A DNA stretch of 27,154 nucleotides from an uncultured Blautia sp. GTDB taxonomy: Bacteria > Bacillota > Clostridia > Lachnospirales > Lachnospiraceae. The stretch spans positions 1 to 27,154 of the forward strand of contig NZ_CAKRXI010000039.1 in the NCBI RefSeq assembly GCF_934424005.1. The letters run 5' to 3'. The position numbers and the translations under genes are program-made. The notes under the pieces are model-generated. The model ran no database searches and was not told the origin of the DNA. It worked only from the letters and a program-made list of their open reading frames with translations. Shown one piece after another: positions 8,307-15,606 of this stretch. Position 1 is the stretch's first letter, and every line of letters begins with the position of its first letter.

Positions 8307-8907
8307 ATTATGGTTGATTCGTCATGGAATGACGGAGGGAAACCGACATCAGCGATATATTGGAGTGACAGATGAACCGTTGTGCCCGGAAGGAATGGAA
8401 TTGTTAAAAACCTTTACATATCCAAAGCCACAGACGATTTTTGTCAGTCCGATGCGGCGCTGTCAGGAAACAGCAGAAATTCTTTTTCCGGGCCAGAAAG
8501 TACGAATCATAGATCAGCTTGCAGAATGTAATTTTGGCGAATTTGAAAATAAAAATTATAAAGAGCTTTCCGATGATCCGAGGTATCAGGAATGGATTGA
8601 CAGTAATGGAATTATGGCATTTCCGGGAGGAGAAAGCAAAGAAGAATGTGCAGTTCGCAATCTTGAAGGCTTTCAGAGAGTAGTGACAGCCTGTATTCGG
8701 GAACAGATTTCAGAAGCTGTACTTGTCGTTCATGGTGGTACGATCATGAATATCATGGAAAACTATGCACTGCCGAAAAGGGAATTCTATGAATGGCACG
8801 TAGGAAATGGATGTGGCTATCTGGTTGAACTGGATCCATTTCTTTGGAGAAAAGACAGGAGAATTCTTCAGGTGATTGAAAAAATGAATGGAGAAGAAAT
8901 TCATTGA
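8299..8907 (+). CDS. cobC: Histidine phosphatase family protein, probable alpha-ribazole phosphatase
   Basis: A 202-residue cytoplasmic phosphatase of the phosphoglycerate-mutase-like superfamily. The catalytic RHG motif lies at residues 8-10 (His 9 is the phospho-acceptor) in LIRHGMTEGN. VSPMRRCQETAEI provides the second Arg. CNFGEFENKNYKEL is the usual acid-base region, and VVHGGTIMNIM carries the second catalytic His. Family members remove the 5'-phosphate of alpha-ribazole-phosphate or of adenosylcobalamin-5'-phosphate in nucleotide-loop assembly. The superfamily is broad, and the CobC role rests on the position as the last gene of a cobT-cobU-cobS block. It overlaps the previous gene by 8 nt and is followed by a promoter-like sequence and a terminator. 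Confidence 0.88.
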   Translation: MIKLWLIRHGMTEGNRHQRYIGVTDEPLCPEGMELLKTFTYPKPQTIFVSPMRRCQETAEILFPGQKVRIIDQLAECNFGEFENKNYKELSDDPRYQEWIDSNGIMAFPGGESKEECAVRNLEGFQRVVTACIREQISEAVLVVHGGTIMNIMENYALPKREFYEWHVGNGCGYLVELDPFLWRKDRRILQVIEKMNGEEIH

Positions 8908-8917
8908 TCGAAGATAC

Positions 8918-8946
8918 TTTTCGTACAGAATAATATATGTTATAAT
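8918..8946 (+). promoter_or_regulatory. Extended -10 promoter candidate directly before a terminator
   Basis: TGTTATAAT (8938-8946) is a perfect extended -10 element. The matching -35 position (8918-8923, TTTTCG) is poor, which is common for extended -10 promoters. Initiation would fall near 8953, only a few bases before the hairpin at 8957-8977, so any transcript from it would be very short unless it reads through. Confidence 0.4.
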
Positions 8947-8954
8947 AAGAATGC

Positions 8955-8986
8955 GACGGAGCAGATTATCTGCTTCGTTTTTTTTG
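8955..8986 (+). terminator. Intrinsic terminator of the cobamide block
   Basis: A 9-bp stem CGGAGCAGA (8957-8965) with TCTGCTTCG (8969-8977), one G-T wobble and a 3-nt loop, is followed by eight T residues (8978-8985). It sits about 50 nt after the cobC stop and separates the cobamide block from the SDMH locus. Confidence 0.88.
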
Positions 8987-9010
8987 TTTTAATATACAAA
9001 AATTTTTAGA

Positions 9011-9032
9011 ATGCAAAAAAGAATTTTTGCAT
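9011..9032. repeat. Inverted repeat upstream of the ssnA promoter, operator candidate
   Basis: A perfect 9-bp inverted repeat, ATGCAAAAA (9011-9019) with TTTTTGCAT (9024-9032), around AGAA. It ends 5 nt before a TTGAAA -35 candidate. It has no T-run in the right place to be a terminator, so it may be a protein-binding site for control of the ssnA transcript. Confidence 0.45.
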
Positions 9033-9037
9033 AGTGG

Positions 9038-9066
9038 TTGAAATGAAGAAGAAAGTATGATACATT
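9038..9066 (+). promoter_or_regulatory. Candidate sigma-A-type promoter for ssnA-ygfK-hydroxylase-ferredoxin
   Basis: TTGAAA (9038-9043) and TACATT (9061-9066) are separated by 17 bp. The -35 is good and the -10 moderate (4 of 6). It is the best match in the 237-nt gap between cobC and ssnA, and lies after the cobC terminator and just downstream of the ATGCAAAAA inverted repeat. Initiation would leave a leader of about 70 nt. Confidence 0.42.
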
Positions 9067-9144
9067 ATATAGTACAAAACACCGAAAACTTATGAAAAAA
9101 ATTACCAGGTATTGGAAAAATTTCACAAGATGAGGAGGAGCGAT

Positions 9145-10476
9145 ATGTTAGTTATTGGAAACGGAAGAATGATCACACGGGACGCATCCAGTGCTTTTTT
9201 TGAAAACGGAGCAGTAGCAATGGATGGTAACACCATAAAAATGGTGGGGGTAACTGATGAAGTAAAGAAGGCTTATCCTGACGCTGAATTTGTGGATGCG
9301 CATGGCGGAATCATTATGCCCGCTTTTATTAACGCACATGAACATATTTACAGCGCATTTGCAAGGGGATTAAGTGTCAGAGGATACGATCCGAAAGGAT
9401 TCCTGGATATTTTGGATGGGATGTGGTGGAATATTGACCGACATTTGACTCTGGAGCAGACAAAGCTTTCTGCATATGCAACATACATTGATTCGATCAA
9501 GAACGGTGTGACAACGGTATTCGATCATCATGCCAGTTTTGGCCATATTACAGGATCTCTGAGTGCGATCGAAGAAGCGGCAAAAGACCTTGGAGTACGT
9601 ACCTGCCTCTGTTATGAAATATCAGACAGAGATGGAATGGAAAAATCACGTGAGTCAGTTATGGAGAACGTTAATTTTATCAGACATGTACAGAAAGAGG
9701 ACAGTGATATGCTGGCAGCGATGATGGGAATGCATGCTTCTTTTACAATTTCTGACGAGACAATGGAGCTGTGCAATGAGCTGAAACCGGAAGGTGTAGG
9801 ATATCATATCCATGTGGCTGAGGGGATTTACGATCTGCATCAGTGTCTGAAAGAACACGGCAAAAGAATTGTGGACCGTCTGTATGACTGGAATATCCTG
9901 GGACCAAAGACACTGCTCGGGCACTGTATCTATATCAATGAACATGAAATGGAACTGATCAGAGAGACAGATACCATGGTCGTACACAATCCGGAATCGA
10001 ATATGGGAAATGCCTGCGGATGTCCACCAACGATGGAACTGGTACATAAAGGAATCCTGACAGGACTTGGAACAGATGGGTATACACATGATATGATGGA
10101 ATCCTGGAAAGTTGCAAACATTCTGCATAAGCATCATCTGTGTGATCCGACTGCAGCATGGAGTGAAGTGCCACAGATGCTGTTTGAGGGAAATGCGAAG
10201 ATTGCAAACCGTTATTTCAAAAAAACTCTGGGTATTTTAAAAGAAGGAGCTGCAGCAGATGTAATCGTAGTAGATTATGATCCGCTGACACCGATGGATG
10301 CTTCGAATTGTAACGGACATCTTCTGTTTGGGGTGAACGGAAGTATGGTGCAGACAACGGTATGTAATGGTAAGGTACTTATGAAAGATCGAGAAGTACT
10401 TGTATGTGATGAAAAGAAGGTCATGGCAGATTGTCGTCAGGCGGCAAAAGAACTTGCAGATGCCATCAATGGCTGA
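9145..10476 (+). CDS. ssnA: Putative aminohydrolase SsnA (amidohydrolase superfamily)
   Basis: A 443-residue protein, the usual SsnA length. It is a metal-dependent amidohydrolase related to chlorohydrolases and guanine/cytosine deaminases. Metal and catalytic residues are visible: NAHEH (His 65 and 67), YHIHVAEG (His 221/223, Glu 227), GHC (His 260) and GTDGYTHD (Asp 311). SsnA is a recurrent partner of selenium-dependent molybdenum hydroxylases and YgfK, and belongs to clusters tied to anaerobic purine and uric-acid breakdown. A deaminase or ring hydrolase acting on a purine-derived intermediate is therefore plausible; its substrate is not proven by sequence. The start at 9145 was chosen because AGGAGGAG (9130-9137) lies 7 nt upstream; an in-frame ATG at 9112 has no such site. 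First gene of the SDMH locus. Confidence 0.92.
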   Translation: MLVIGNGRMITRDASSAFFENGAVAMDGNTIKMVGVTDEVKKAYPDAEFVDAHGGIIMPAFINAHEHIYSAFARGLSVRGYDPKGFLDILDGMWWNIDRHLTLEQTKLSAYATYIDSIKNGVTTVFDHHASFGHITGSLSAIEEAAKDLGVRTCLCYEISDRDGMEKSRESVMENVNFIRHVQKEDSDMLAAMMGMHASFTISDETMELCNELKPEGVGYHIHVAEGIYDLHQCLKEHGKRIVDRLYDWNILGPKTLLGHCIYINEHEMELIRETDTMVVHNPESNMGNACGCPPTMELVHKGILTGLGTDGYTHDMMESWKVANILHKHHLCDPTAAWSEVPQMLFEGNAKIANRYFKKTLGILKEGAAADVIVVDYDPLTPMDASNCNGHLLFGVNGSMVQTTVCNGKVLMKDREVLVCDEKKVMADCRQAAKELADAING

Positions 10477-10512
10477 TTTACTGTTGAAAAACTTACAGGG
10501 AGGAAATGAAAT

Positions 10513-12264
10513 ATGAGTGATATAATGAAAAGTATTCCGTTTGGTCAGCTGATGGAGTGGATACTGGAAGAACATAAAAAAACAGGACAGATATTTGGTA
10601 TCCAGAAGGCATATGTTGCCGATCCGGCAAAAACAATTGAAATATTTGGCAGAAAATTAGAGAATCCGGCAGGTCCGGCGGCAGGACCGCACACGCAGCT
10701 GGCACAGAATCTTGTGGCAGGTTATTATGCAGGGGCGAGATTTTTTGAATTAAAAACAGTACAGAAAATGGATGGAGCTGAACTTTCTGCATGTGTACCA
10801 AAACCATGTATTGTGGCAGAAGATGAAGCATATAACTGTGAATGGTCCACAGAGCTTTATGTTCCACAGGCGATGGAAGAGTATATAAAAGGCTGGATGA
10901 TCCTGCATGTGATCGCAAAGGAATTTGGCCTTGGAAGTCCGGATGGATTCCAGTTTAATATGTCGTGCGGCTATAATCTGGAAGGAATTCAGGACAAAAA
11001 AATCGATGATTTTATCGAGGGAATGAAAGATGCCGGTGATACGGCGATATTTAAAGAATGCAGGGAATGGCTTCTGAAACATGTGGACCTTTTTGAACAT
11101 GTGACCAGAGAAGACATTGAGGCAATTCCGTCAGAAATCTGTAATTCTATTACGCTTTCCACCATGCATGGATGTCCTCCGCAGGAAATCGAAAACATTG
11201 TTATGTATCTTCTGAAAGAGAAACACATTCATACCTATGTAAAATGTAATCCGACACTTCTTGGATATGAATTTGTACGCAAAGCAATGGATGATCTGGG
11301 ATATGACTATATGGCATTCACAGATTTCCATTTCAAAGATGACCTTCAGTATGAAGATGCAGTGCCAATGCTGAAACGTCTTATGGATGTAGCTGCGCAG
11401 GAAGGTCTTTCTTTTGGTGTGAAGCTGACGAATACCTTTCCGGTAGATATCAAGAGACAGGAACTTCCGGGAGAGGAAATGTACATGTCTGGTAAGGCTC
11501 TGTTTCCACTTTCTATTTCTGTAGCTGCGCGTCTGGCAGAATCTTTTGATGGAAAGCTTCCGATGTCTTTCTCAGGAGGTGCTGATCAGAAAAATATTGA
11601 TCAGATCGTAGATTGTGGAATCTGGCCGGTCACAGTTGCAACGGTCCTTCTCAAACCAGGCGGATATAAATGGATGACACGCATTGCAGAAAAAACAGCT
11701 GCCTGTCAGATCGGTAAGAGCGGAGAGGTTCATGTAGAGCGAGTAACGAAACTGGCGGCAGATGCACTTGAAAATGTAAATTATCAGAAAAACAGTACGA
11801 AAGCAGGAAAGAGAAAGGAAGAAAAATCCCCGCTTCTGGACTGTCTGAGAAAAGAAGCTGTTTCAGAGAAGAAAGAGTTTACAGTACACAAACGTATCTG
11901 TGGAAATTGTGCAGATGTATGTCCAAACCGTGCAAATGTACTGATCGAAGTACCGGAGATGGAATTACTGCAGATCATTCATGTGGATTATATGTGCAAT
12001 GAATGCGGCAACTGTCGTTCGTTCTGTCAGTATGCAGGAGCTCCATATAAAGATAAGTTTACATTGTTTGCAAATGAAGAAGATATGAAAGACAGTACAA
12101 ATAATGGATTTACAGTACTGGATGCAAAAAATAAAGAAATAAAAATACGCATTGGGGAAAAAGAAGAAGTTGTAAGAGCAGATCAGCCGTCAGGTATTCT
12201 GAATAAAGGCCTTTCACAGCTTATCTGCACAGTAATCGATAAATATGCTTATTTGCTGATGTAA
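10513..12264 (+). CDS. ygfK: Short YgfK-type iron-sulfur flavoprotein lacking the FAD/NAD(P)H module
   Basis: A 583-residue protein. Residues 1 to about 420 match the dihydroorotate-dehydrogenase-like (FMN, TIM-barrel) part of YgfK: FNMSCGYNLEGIQ (148-160), LSTMHGCPPQEIENI (215-229), VKCNPTLLGYEF (243-254), KLTNTFP (304-310) and SFSGGADQKNIDQI (352-365). A Lys/Glu-rich linker (about 424-455) leads to the C-terminal iron-sulfur segment CGNCADVCPNRANV (463-476) and CNECGNCRSFC (495-505). E. coli YgfK is about 1,030 residues and has a GltD-like FAD/NAD(P)H domain between these parts; it is missing here. In the first Fe-S motif only three cysteines are seen. The architecture resembles PreA of NAD-dependent dihydropyrimidine dehydrogenase without PreT. 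A redox role with the SDMH enzymes is inferred; the old selenate-reductase name is not evidence of that activity. Confidence 0.86.
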   Translation: MSDIMKSIPFGQLMEWILEEHKKTGQIFGIQKAYVADPAKTIEIFGRKLENPAGPAAGPHTQLAQNLVAGYYAGARFFELKTVQKMDGAELSACVPKPCIVAEDEAYNCEWSTELYVPQAMEEYIKGWMILHVIAKEFGLGSPDGFQFNMSCGYNLEGIQDKKIDDFIEGMKDAGDTAIFKECREWLLKHVDLFEHVTREDIEAIPSEICNSITLSTMHGCPPQEIENIVMYLLKEKHIHTYVKCNPTLLGYEFVRKAMDDLGYDYMAFTDFHFKDDLQYEDAVPMLKRLMDVAAQEGLSFGVKLTNTFPVDIKRQELPGEEMYMSGKALFPLSISVAARLAESFDGKLPMSFSGGADQKNIDQIVDCGIWPVTVATVLLKPGGYKWMTRIAEKTAACQIGKSGEVHVERVTKLAADALENVNYQKNSTKAGKRKEEKSPLLDCLRKEAVSEKKEFTVHKRICGNCADVCPNRANVLIEVPEMELLQIIHVDYMCNECGNCRSFCQYAGAPYKDKFTLFANEEDMKDSTNNGFTVLDAKNKEIKIRIGEKEEVVRADQPSGILNKGLSQLICTVIDKYAYLLM

Positions 12265-12303
12265 ATGCAATCTATGGCAGAACAGGAAAAGGAGTAGTCC
12301 ACT

Positions 12304-14886
12304 ATGGCAGCATTTAAAGTAAATGGAAAAAACGTTCATTCGGAGAAAAATCAGAAACTTTTAAGATTTCTCCGAGATGAACTCCGGCTGACATCTGTAA
12401 AAGACGGGTGCAGTGAGGGCGCATGTGGAGCCTGTACAGTGATCATTGATGGAAAGACATGCAAAGCATGTGTACCGGATACGGATTCTCTGAGCGGAAG
12501 AGAGATTATAACCGTAGAGGGTCTGACAGAATGGGAACGTCAGGTATATACTTATGCATATGGAAAGGCCGGAGCAGTACAGTGTGGATTCTGCATTCCT
12601 GGAATGGTAATGTGTACGAAAGCACTTCTTGATGAAAATATGGAACCTACGGATGATGAGATCCGTTATGCGCTGCGTAATAATTATTGTCGCTGCACAG
12701 GATATGTGAAGATCATGGATGCAGTCCGTCTTGCAGCAAAGATCTTAAAAAAGGGTGAGATACCGGATGACGGAGATCCAAACTGGACGATTGGTAATTG
12801 CGTAGCAAGAATTGATGTTGCAGAAAAAGTACTTGGAACGGGAAAATATCCGGATGATTTTTATCTCGATGGAATGCTTTACGGCTCTGCTCTTCGAAGC
12901 AGATATGCCCGTGCAAGAGTACTTTCTATTGATACATCCAAAGCAAAAGAACTTCCGGGAGTGGAAGCAGTCGTGACGGCTGCTGATATTCCTGGTGAAA
13001 ATAAAATCGGACATTTAAAACATGATCAGTATACGCTGATACCGGTTGGTGGTCTGGTACATTATCTGGGAGATGCAGTTGCCCTGGTAGCGGCAAAGGA
13101 CAGGGAAACAGTAGAAAAAGCAAAAAAACTGATCAAAGTAGACTATGAAGTACTGCCGCATGTGCATACTATAGAAGAAGCTGCGGCACCGGATGCACCG
13201 AAGGTGTTTGATGAAGAAGACAGTAATGTCTGTGCACATAAGCACATCAGCAGAGGTAATGCAGAAGAAGCAATTCGAAATTCAAAATATGTGATCTCAC
13301 ATCATTTTGAAACACCGTGGACAGAGCATGCGTTTCTTGAACCGGAATGTGCGGTTGCTTTTTATGATGACGATGGAGATGTTTTTATTTATTCTACAGA
13401 CCAGTCAGCGCATCAGACCCTGCACGAATGCTCACTTCTTCTGGGAACAGATAAAGTGAAAGTGCAGAATGCATTGGTTGGCGGTGGATTCGGTGGAAAA
13501 GAAGATATGACGGTACAGCATCTGGCTGCATTACTGACCTATGTGACAAAGAAGCCGGTTAAAGTCAAACTTACCAGAGCAGAATCCCTTCTGGTACATC
13601 CGAAACGACATCCGTTCTATATGGATATGACGATGGGCTGCGATGAAGAAGGAAATATTATGGGAGTAAAAGCGGTTGTGTCTTCGGATACGGGGGCTTT
13701 TGCATCACTTGGTGGTCCGGTACTGGAACGTGCCTGTACGCATGCGGCAGGACCATATCATTATGAGAATTTTGATATTGAAGGGACTGCGTATTATACC
13801 AATAATCCACCGGCTGGAGCGTTCCGGGGATTTGGGGTTACACAGACCTGTTTTGCAACAGAGACGCTGCTGAATATGATGGCTGACAAGGTTGGAATCA
13901 CACCGTGGGAGATCCGTTACCGTAATGCGATCCGTCCGGGAGAAGTCCTTCCGAACGGTCAGATCGTAGATGCATCGACCGGACTGGTAGAAACCCTGGA
14001 AGCAGTAAAAGAAGATTATGATGCAGCAATGACAGCGGGAAAACCAGTTGGAATCGGATGTGCGATGAAAAATGCCGGTGTAGGAGTTGGAATTCCGGAT
14101 ACCGGACGCGTTAAACTGATCGTAGAGGATGATGAAAAACTGCATATTTATTCAGGAGCATCGTGTATTGGACAGGGGCTTGGAACAGTTCTGGTGCAGA
14201 TGATCGTTACAAATACAGATCTGAAACATGAGGATATTGTGTATGAAAGAAGTAATACATGGATTTCTCCTGATTCAGGAACAACATCGGGGTCCAGGCA
14301 GACACTGGTCACCGGAGAAGCATGCCGCAGAGCATGCGAAAAACTGATGGAAGACCGCACTGCCGGAAAACAGCTGAAAGATATGAAGGGCAAGGTGTAT
14401 TATGGAGAATACCTCGCAAAAACAGATCCGCTTGGCGCCAATGTACCCAATCCGGTATCACATGTGGCCTATGGATATGCAACGCAGATGTGCGTTCTGG
14501 ATAAGAAGAGTGGGAAGCTGGAAAGCATAGTTGCCGCTCACGATGTAGGAAAGGCAGTGAATCCGCTGTCCTGCGAGGGTCAGATTGAGGGTGGTGTGGT
14601 AATGTCCATGGGATTTGCACTCAGAGAACATTATCCGATTGATGAAAACTGCAGACCAATTCAGAAGTATGGTTCACTCGGTTTGTTCCGTGCACATGAA
14701 GTTCCAAAGATCAAAGCAATTGTTGTGGACAAGCCAGGGCTGAATGTTGCCTGTGGCGCAATAGGCATAGGTGAGATCACATCAATTCCTACAGCACCGG
14801 CAATTGCAGATGCATATTTCCGTTATGATGGAAAGCGCAGATACAATCTGCCACTTACAGATACACCATATGAAAGGAAGGGTTGA
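12304..14886 (+). CDS. Selenium-dependent xanthine dehydrogenase-type hydroxylase, [2Fe-2S] and molybdopterin domains fused
   Basis: An 860-residue fusion. Residues 1 to about 150 form the two [2Fe-2S] domains: Cys 36, 41, 44, 56 in the plant-ferredoxin-like half and Cys 94, 97, 129, 131 in the helical half. Residues about 165-860 are the molybdopterin-binding large subunit, with GGGFGGK (393-399), AGAFRGFG and a catalytic Glu in GIGE (Glu 824). Length and domain order match the selenium-dependent XDH family, in which selenium is a labile cofactor and not a selenocysteine; the frame has no internal TGA. It would hydroxylate a purine or similar heterocycle. There is no FAD domain, so electrons must leave by another protein: the ferredoxin just downstream, YgfK upstream or XdhB. 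The start has AAAGGAG at about 12287-12293. Confidence 0.92.
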   Translation: MAAFKVNGKNVHSEKNQKLLRFLRDELRLTSVKDGCSEGACGACTVIIDGKTCKACVPDTDSLSGREIITVEGLTEWERQVYTYAYGKAGAVQCGFCIPGMVMCTKALLDENMEPTDDEIRYALRNNYCRCTGYVKIMDAVRLAAKILKKGEIPDDGDPNWTIGNCVARIDVAEKVLGTGKYPDDFYLDGMLYGSALRSRYARARVLSIDTSKAKELPGVEAVVTAADIPGENKIGHLKHDQYTLIPVGGLVHYLGDAVALVAAKDRETVEKAKKLIKVDYEVLPHVHTIEEAAAPDAPKVFDEEDSNVCAHKHISRGNAEEAIRNSKYVISHHFETPWTEHAFLEPECAVAFYDDDGDVFIYSTDQSAHQTLHECSLLLGTDKVKVQNALVGGGFGGKEDMTVQHLAALLTYVTKKPVKVKLTRAESLLVHPKRHPFYMDMTMGCDEEGNIMGVKAVVSSDTGAFASLGGPVLERACTHAAGPYHYENFDIEGTAYYTNNPPAGAFRGFGVTQTCFATETLLNMMADKVGITPWEIRYRNAIRPGEVLPNGQIVDASTGLVETLEAVKEDYDAAMTAGKPVGIGCAMKNAGVGVGIPDTGRVKLIVEDDEKLHIYSGASCIGQGLGTVLVQMIVTNTDLKHEDIVYERSNTWISPDSGTTSGSRQTLVTGEACRRACEKLMEDRTAGKQLKDMKGKVYYGEYLAKTDPLGANVPNPVSHVAYGYATQMCVLDKKSGKLESIVAAHDVGKAVNPLSCEGQIEGGVVMSMGFALREHYPIDENCRPIQKYGSLGLFRAHEVPKIKAIVVDKPGLNVACGAIGIGEITSIPTAPAIADAYFRYDGKRRYNLPLTDTPYERKG

Positions 14887-14891
14887 TGGAT

Positions 14892-15383
14892 ATGGCAGTT
14901 AAGAAAAAGTTTCCTTACAAAGCAGCCCTTGTGGCATGTAATGGTGGATGTAGAGCTGCAAAGGGCGAAGCCGGCTGTGCCGATGGATGCATAGGCTGTG
15001 GTGAGTGCATCAGTGCATGTAAATTTGATGCCATCTCATTAAATGAATATGGGGTTGCAGAAGTGAATGAGGATAAATGTATTGCCTGTGGAAAATGTAT
15101 GAAAGTCTGTCCGCAGGAAATTATCCATATTCATGAATGTGCCAATTATATTGTAGTCAAATGTTCTAATAAAAGTAAAGGAGTTGAGGCTAAAAAACAG
15201 TGTGAAGTAAGCTGTATAGGCTGCGGAATCTGTGAGAAGACGTGTACCGCAGGTGCTGTCTGCGTCATTGATAATCATGCGGTGATCAACGAGGAGCTGT
15301 GCCTGAGCTGTGGAATGTGTGCAGTAAAATGCCCACGCCATGCGATTTATGATCTTCGTGGAGTATTTACAGTGATAAGATGA
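14892..15383 (+). CDS. RnfB-like polyferredoxin with four [4Fe-4S] motifs
   Basis: A 163-residue soluble protein with four CxxCxxCxxxC motifs: Cys 33-43, 63-73, 108-118 and 137-147. There are further cysteines at 16, 20, 29, 83, 91, 104 and 124. The ALVACNGGC start and VVKCSNKSKG middle resemble the iron-sulfur part of RnfB. The N-terminal membrane anchor and the first part of the RnfB Fe-S domain are absent. It follows the fused hydroxylase with start/stop overlap, so it most likely carries electrons from (or to) the hydroxylase and YgfK. The ATG at 14892 is 9 nt from GGAAGGG; ATG 14886 and TTG 14883 are in-frame alternatives only 3 nt or less from that site. Cofactor content is predicted from cysteine spacing only. 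Confidence 0.85.
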   Translation: MAVKKKFPYKAALVACNGGCRAAKGEAGCADGCIGCGECISACKFDAISLNEYGVAEVNEDKCIACGKCMKVCPQEIIHIHECANYIVVKCSNKSKGVEAKKQCEVSCIGCGICEKTCTAGAVCVIDNHAVINEELCLSCGMCAVKCPRHAIYDLRGVFTVIR

Positions 15384-15418
15384 CAGAATTGTCAAAAAAT
15401 TGAATGTAAAATTATACT
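15381..15418 (+). promoter_or_regulatory. Promoter for the xdhA-xdhC/yqeB-yqeC-mocA transcript, with overlapping inverted repeat
   Basis: TTGTCA (15389-15394) and TATACT (15413-15418) with an 18-bp spacer make a good vegetative promoter right after the ferredoxin stop codon. The -35 lies inside an inverted repeat TGACA (15381-15385) / TGTCA (15390-15394), a possible operator. A second, weaker set (TTGCAA 15467-15472 with TAAACT 15491-15496) would start inside the first leader hairpin and is less likely. Confidence 0.5.
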
Positions 15419-15494
15419 TACCATCCATAAAATATATAAAAATAAAATCAAAAAAGCAATTAAAGATTGCAAATATGTGACGAAATATGTTAAA

Positions 15495-15606
15495 CTACAG
15501 GTAATTAAAACAACAGCATACCTGTAGGGGAAAGTAGCATGGTTCGGAGCCGGACGTCAGTTCAGAGGGGAACATTAAAGTTTCTTAGAACACGTCCGGT
15601 TTTTTT
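15495..15606 (+). ncRNA. Structured 5' leader with terminator-like stem upstream of xdhA, riboswitch/attenuator candidate
   Basis: Three nested or adjacent structures are visible in the 268-nt gap. Hairpin I is a perfect 9-bp stem, CTACAGGTA (15495-15503) with TACCTGTAG (15519-15527). Hairpin II is GGTT (15541-15544) with AGCC (15548-15551). Stem III pairs CCGGACGT (15550-15557) plus GTTC (15560-15563) with GAAC (15588-15591) plus ACGTCCGG (15592-15599). It encloses a smaller GGAAC/GTTTC hairpin and is followed by seven T residues (15600-15606). Hairpin II and stem III share bases 15548-15551, so they exclude each other. This layout is what a transcription-control leader looks like. I do not recognise it as a purine, molybdenum-cofactor or other known riboswitch class. 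Confidence 0.62.

Noticed and set aside
9112..9144. Longer N-terminus for SsnA from ATG 9112
   Set aside because: AGGAGGAG is placed 7 nt before ATG 9145, and the family protein starts at that Met; the extra 11 residues would cover the ribosome site.
12264..12310. Direct repeat CTATGGCAG on both sides of the gap before the fused hydroxylase
   Set aside because: Nine bases, only two copies, no flanking inverted repeats or duplicated gene fragment; probably chance.
12304..14886. Possible selenocysteine codon in the selenium-dependent hydroxylase
   Set aside because: The frame is uninterrupted and full length. In this family selenium is a labile cofactor at the molybdenum site, so no in-frame TGA is needed, and none was seen.
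15467..15496. Second promoter (TTGCAA-18-TAAACT) just before the leader hairpins
   Set aside because: Initiation from it would fall within the 5' arm of the first perfect hairpin and destroy it, and its -10 is weak; the TTGTCA/TATACT pair at 15389-15418 is preferred, though this one is not excluded.
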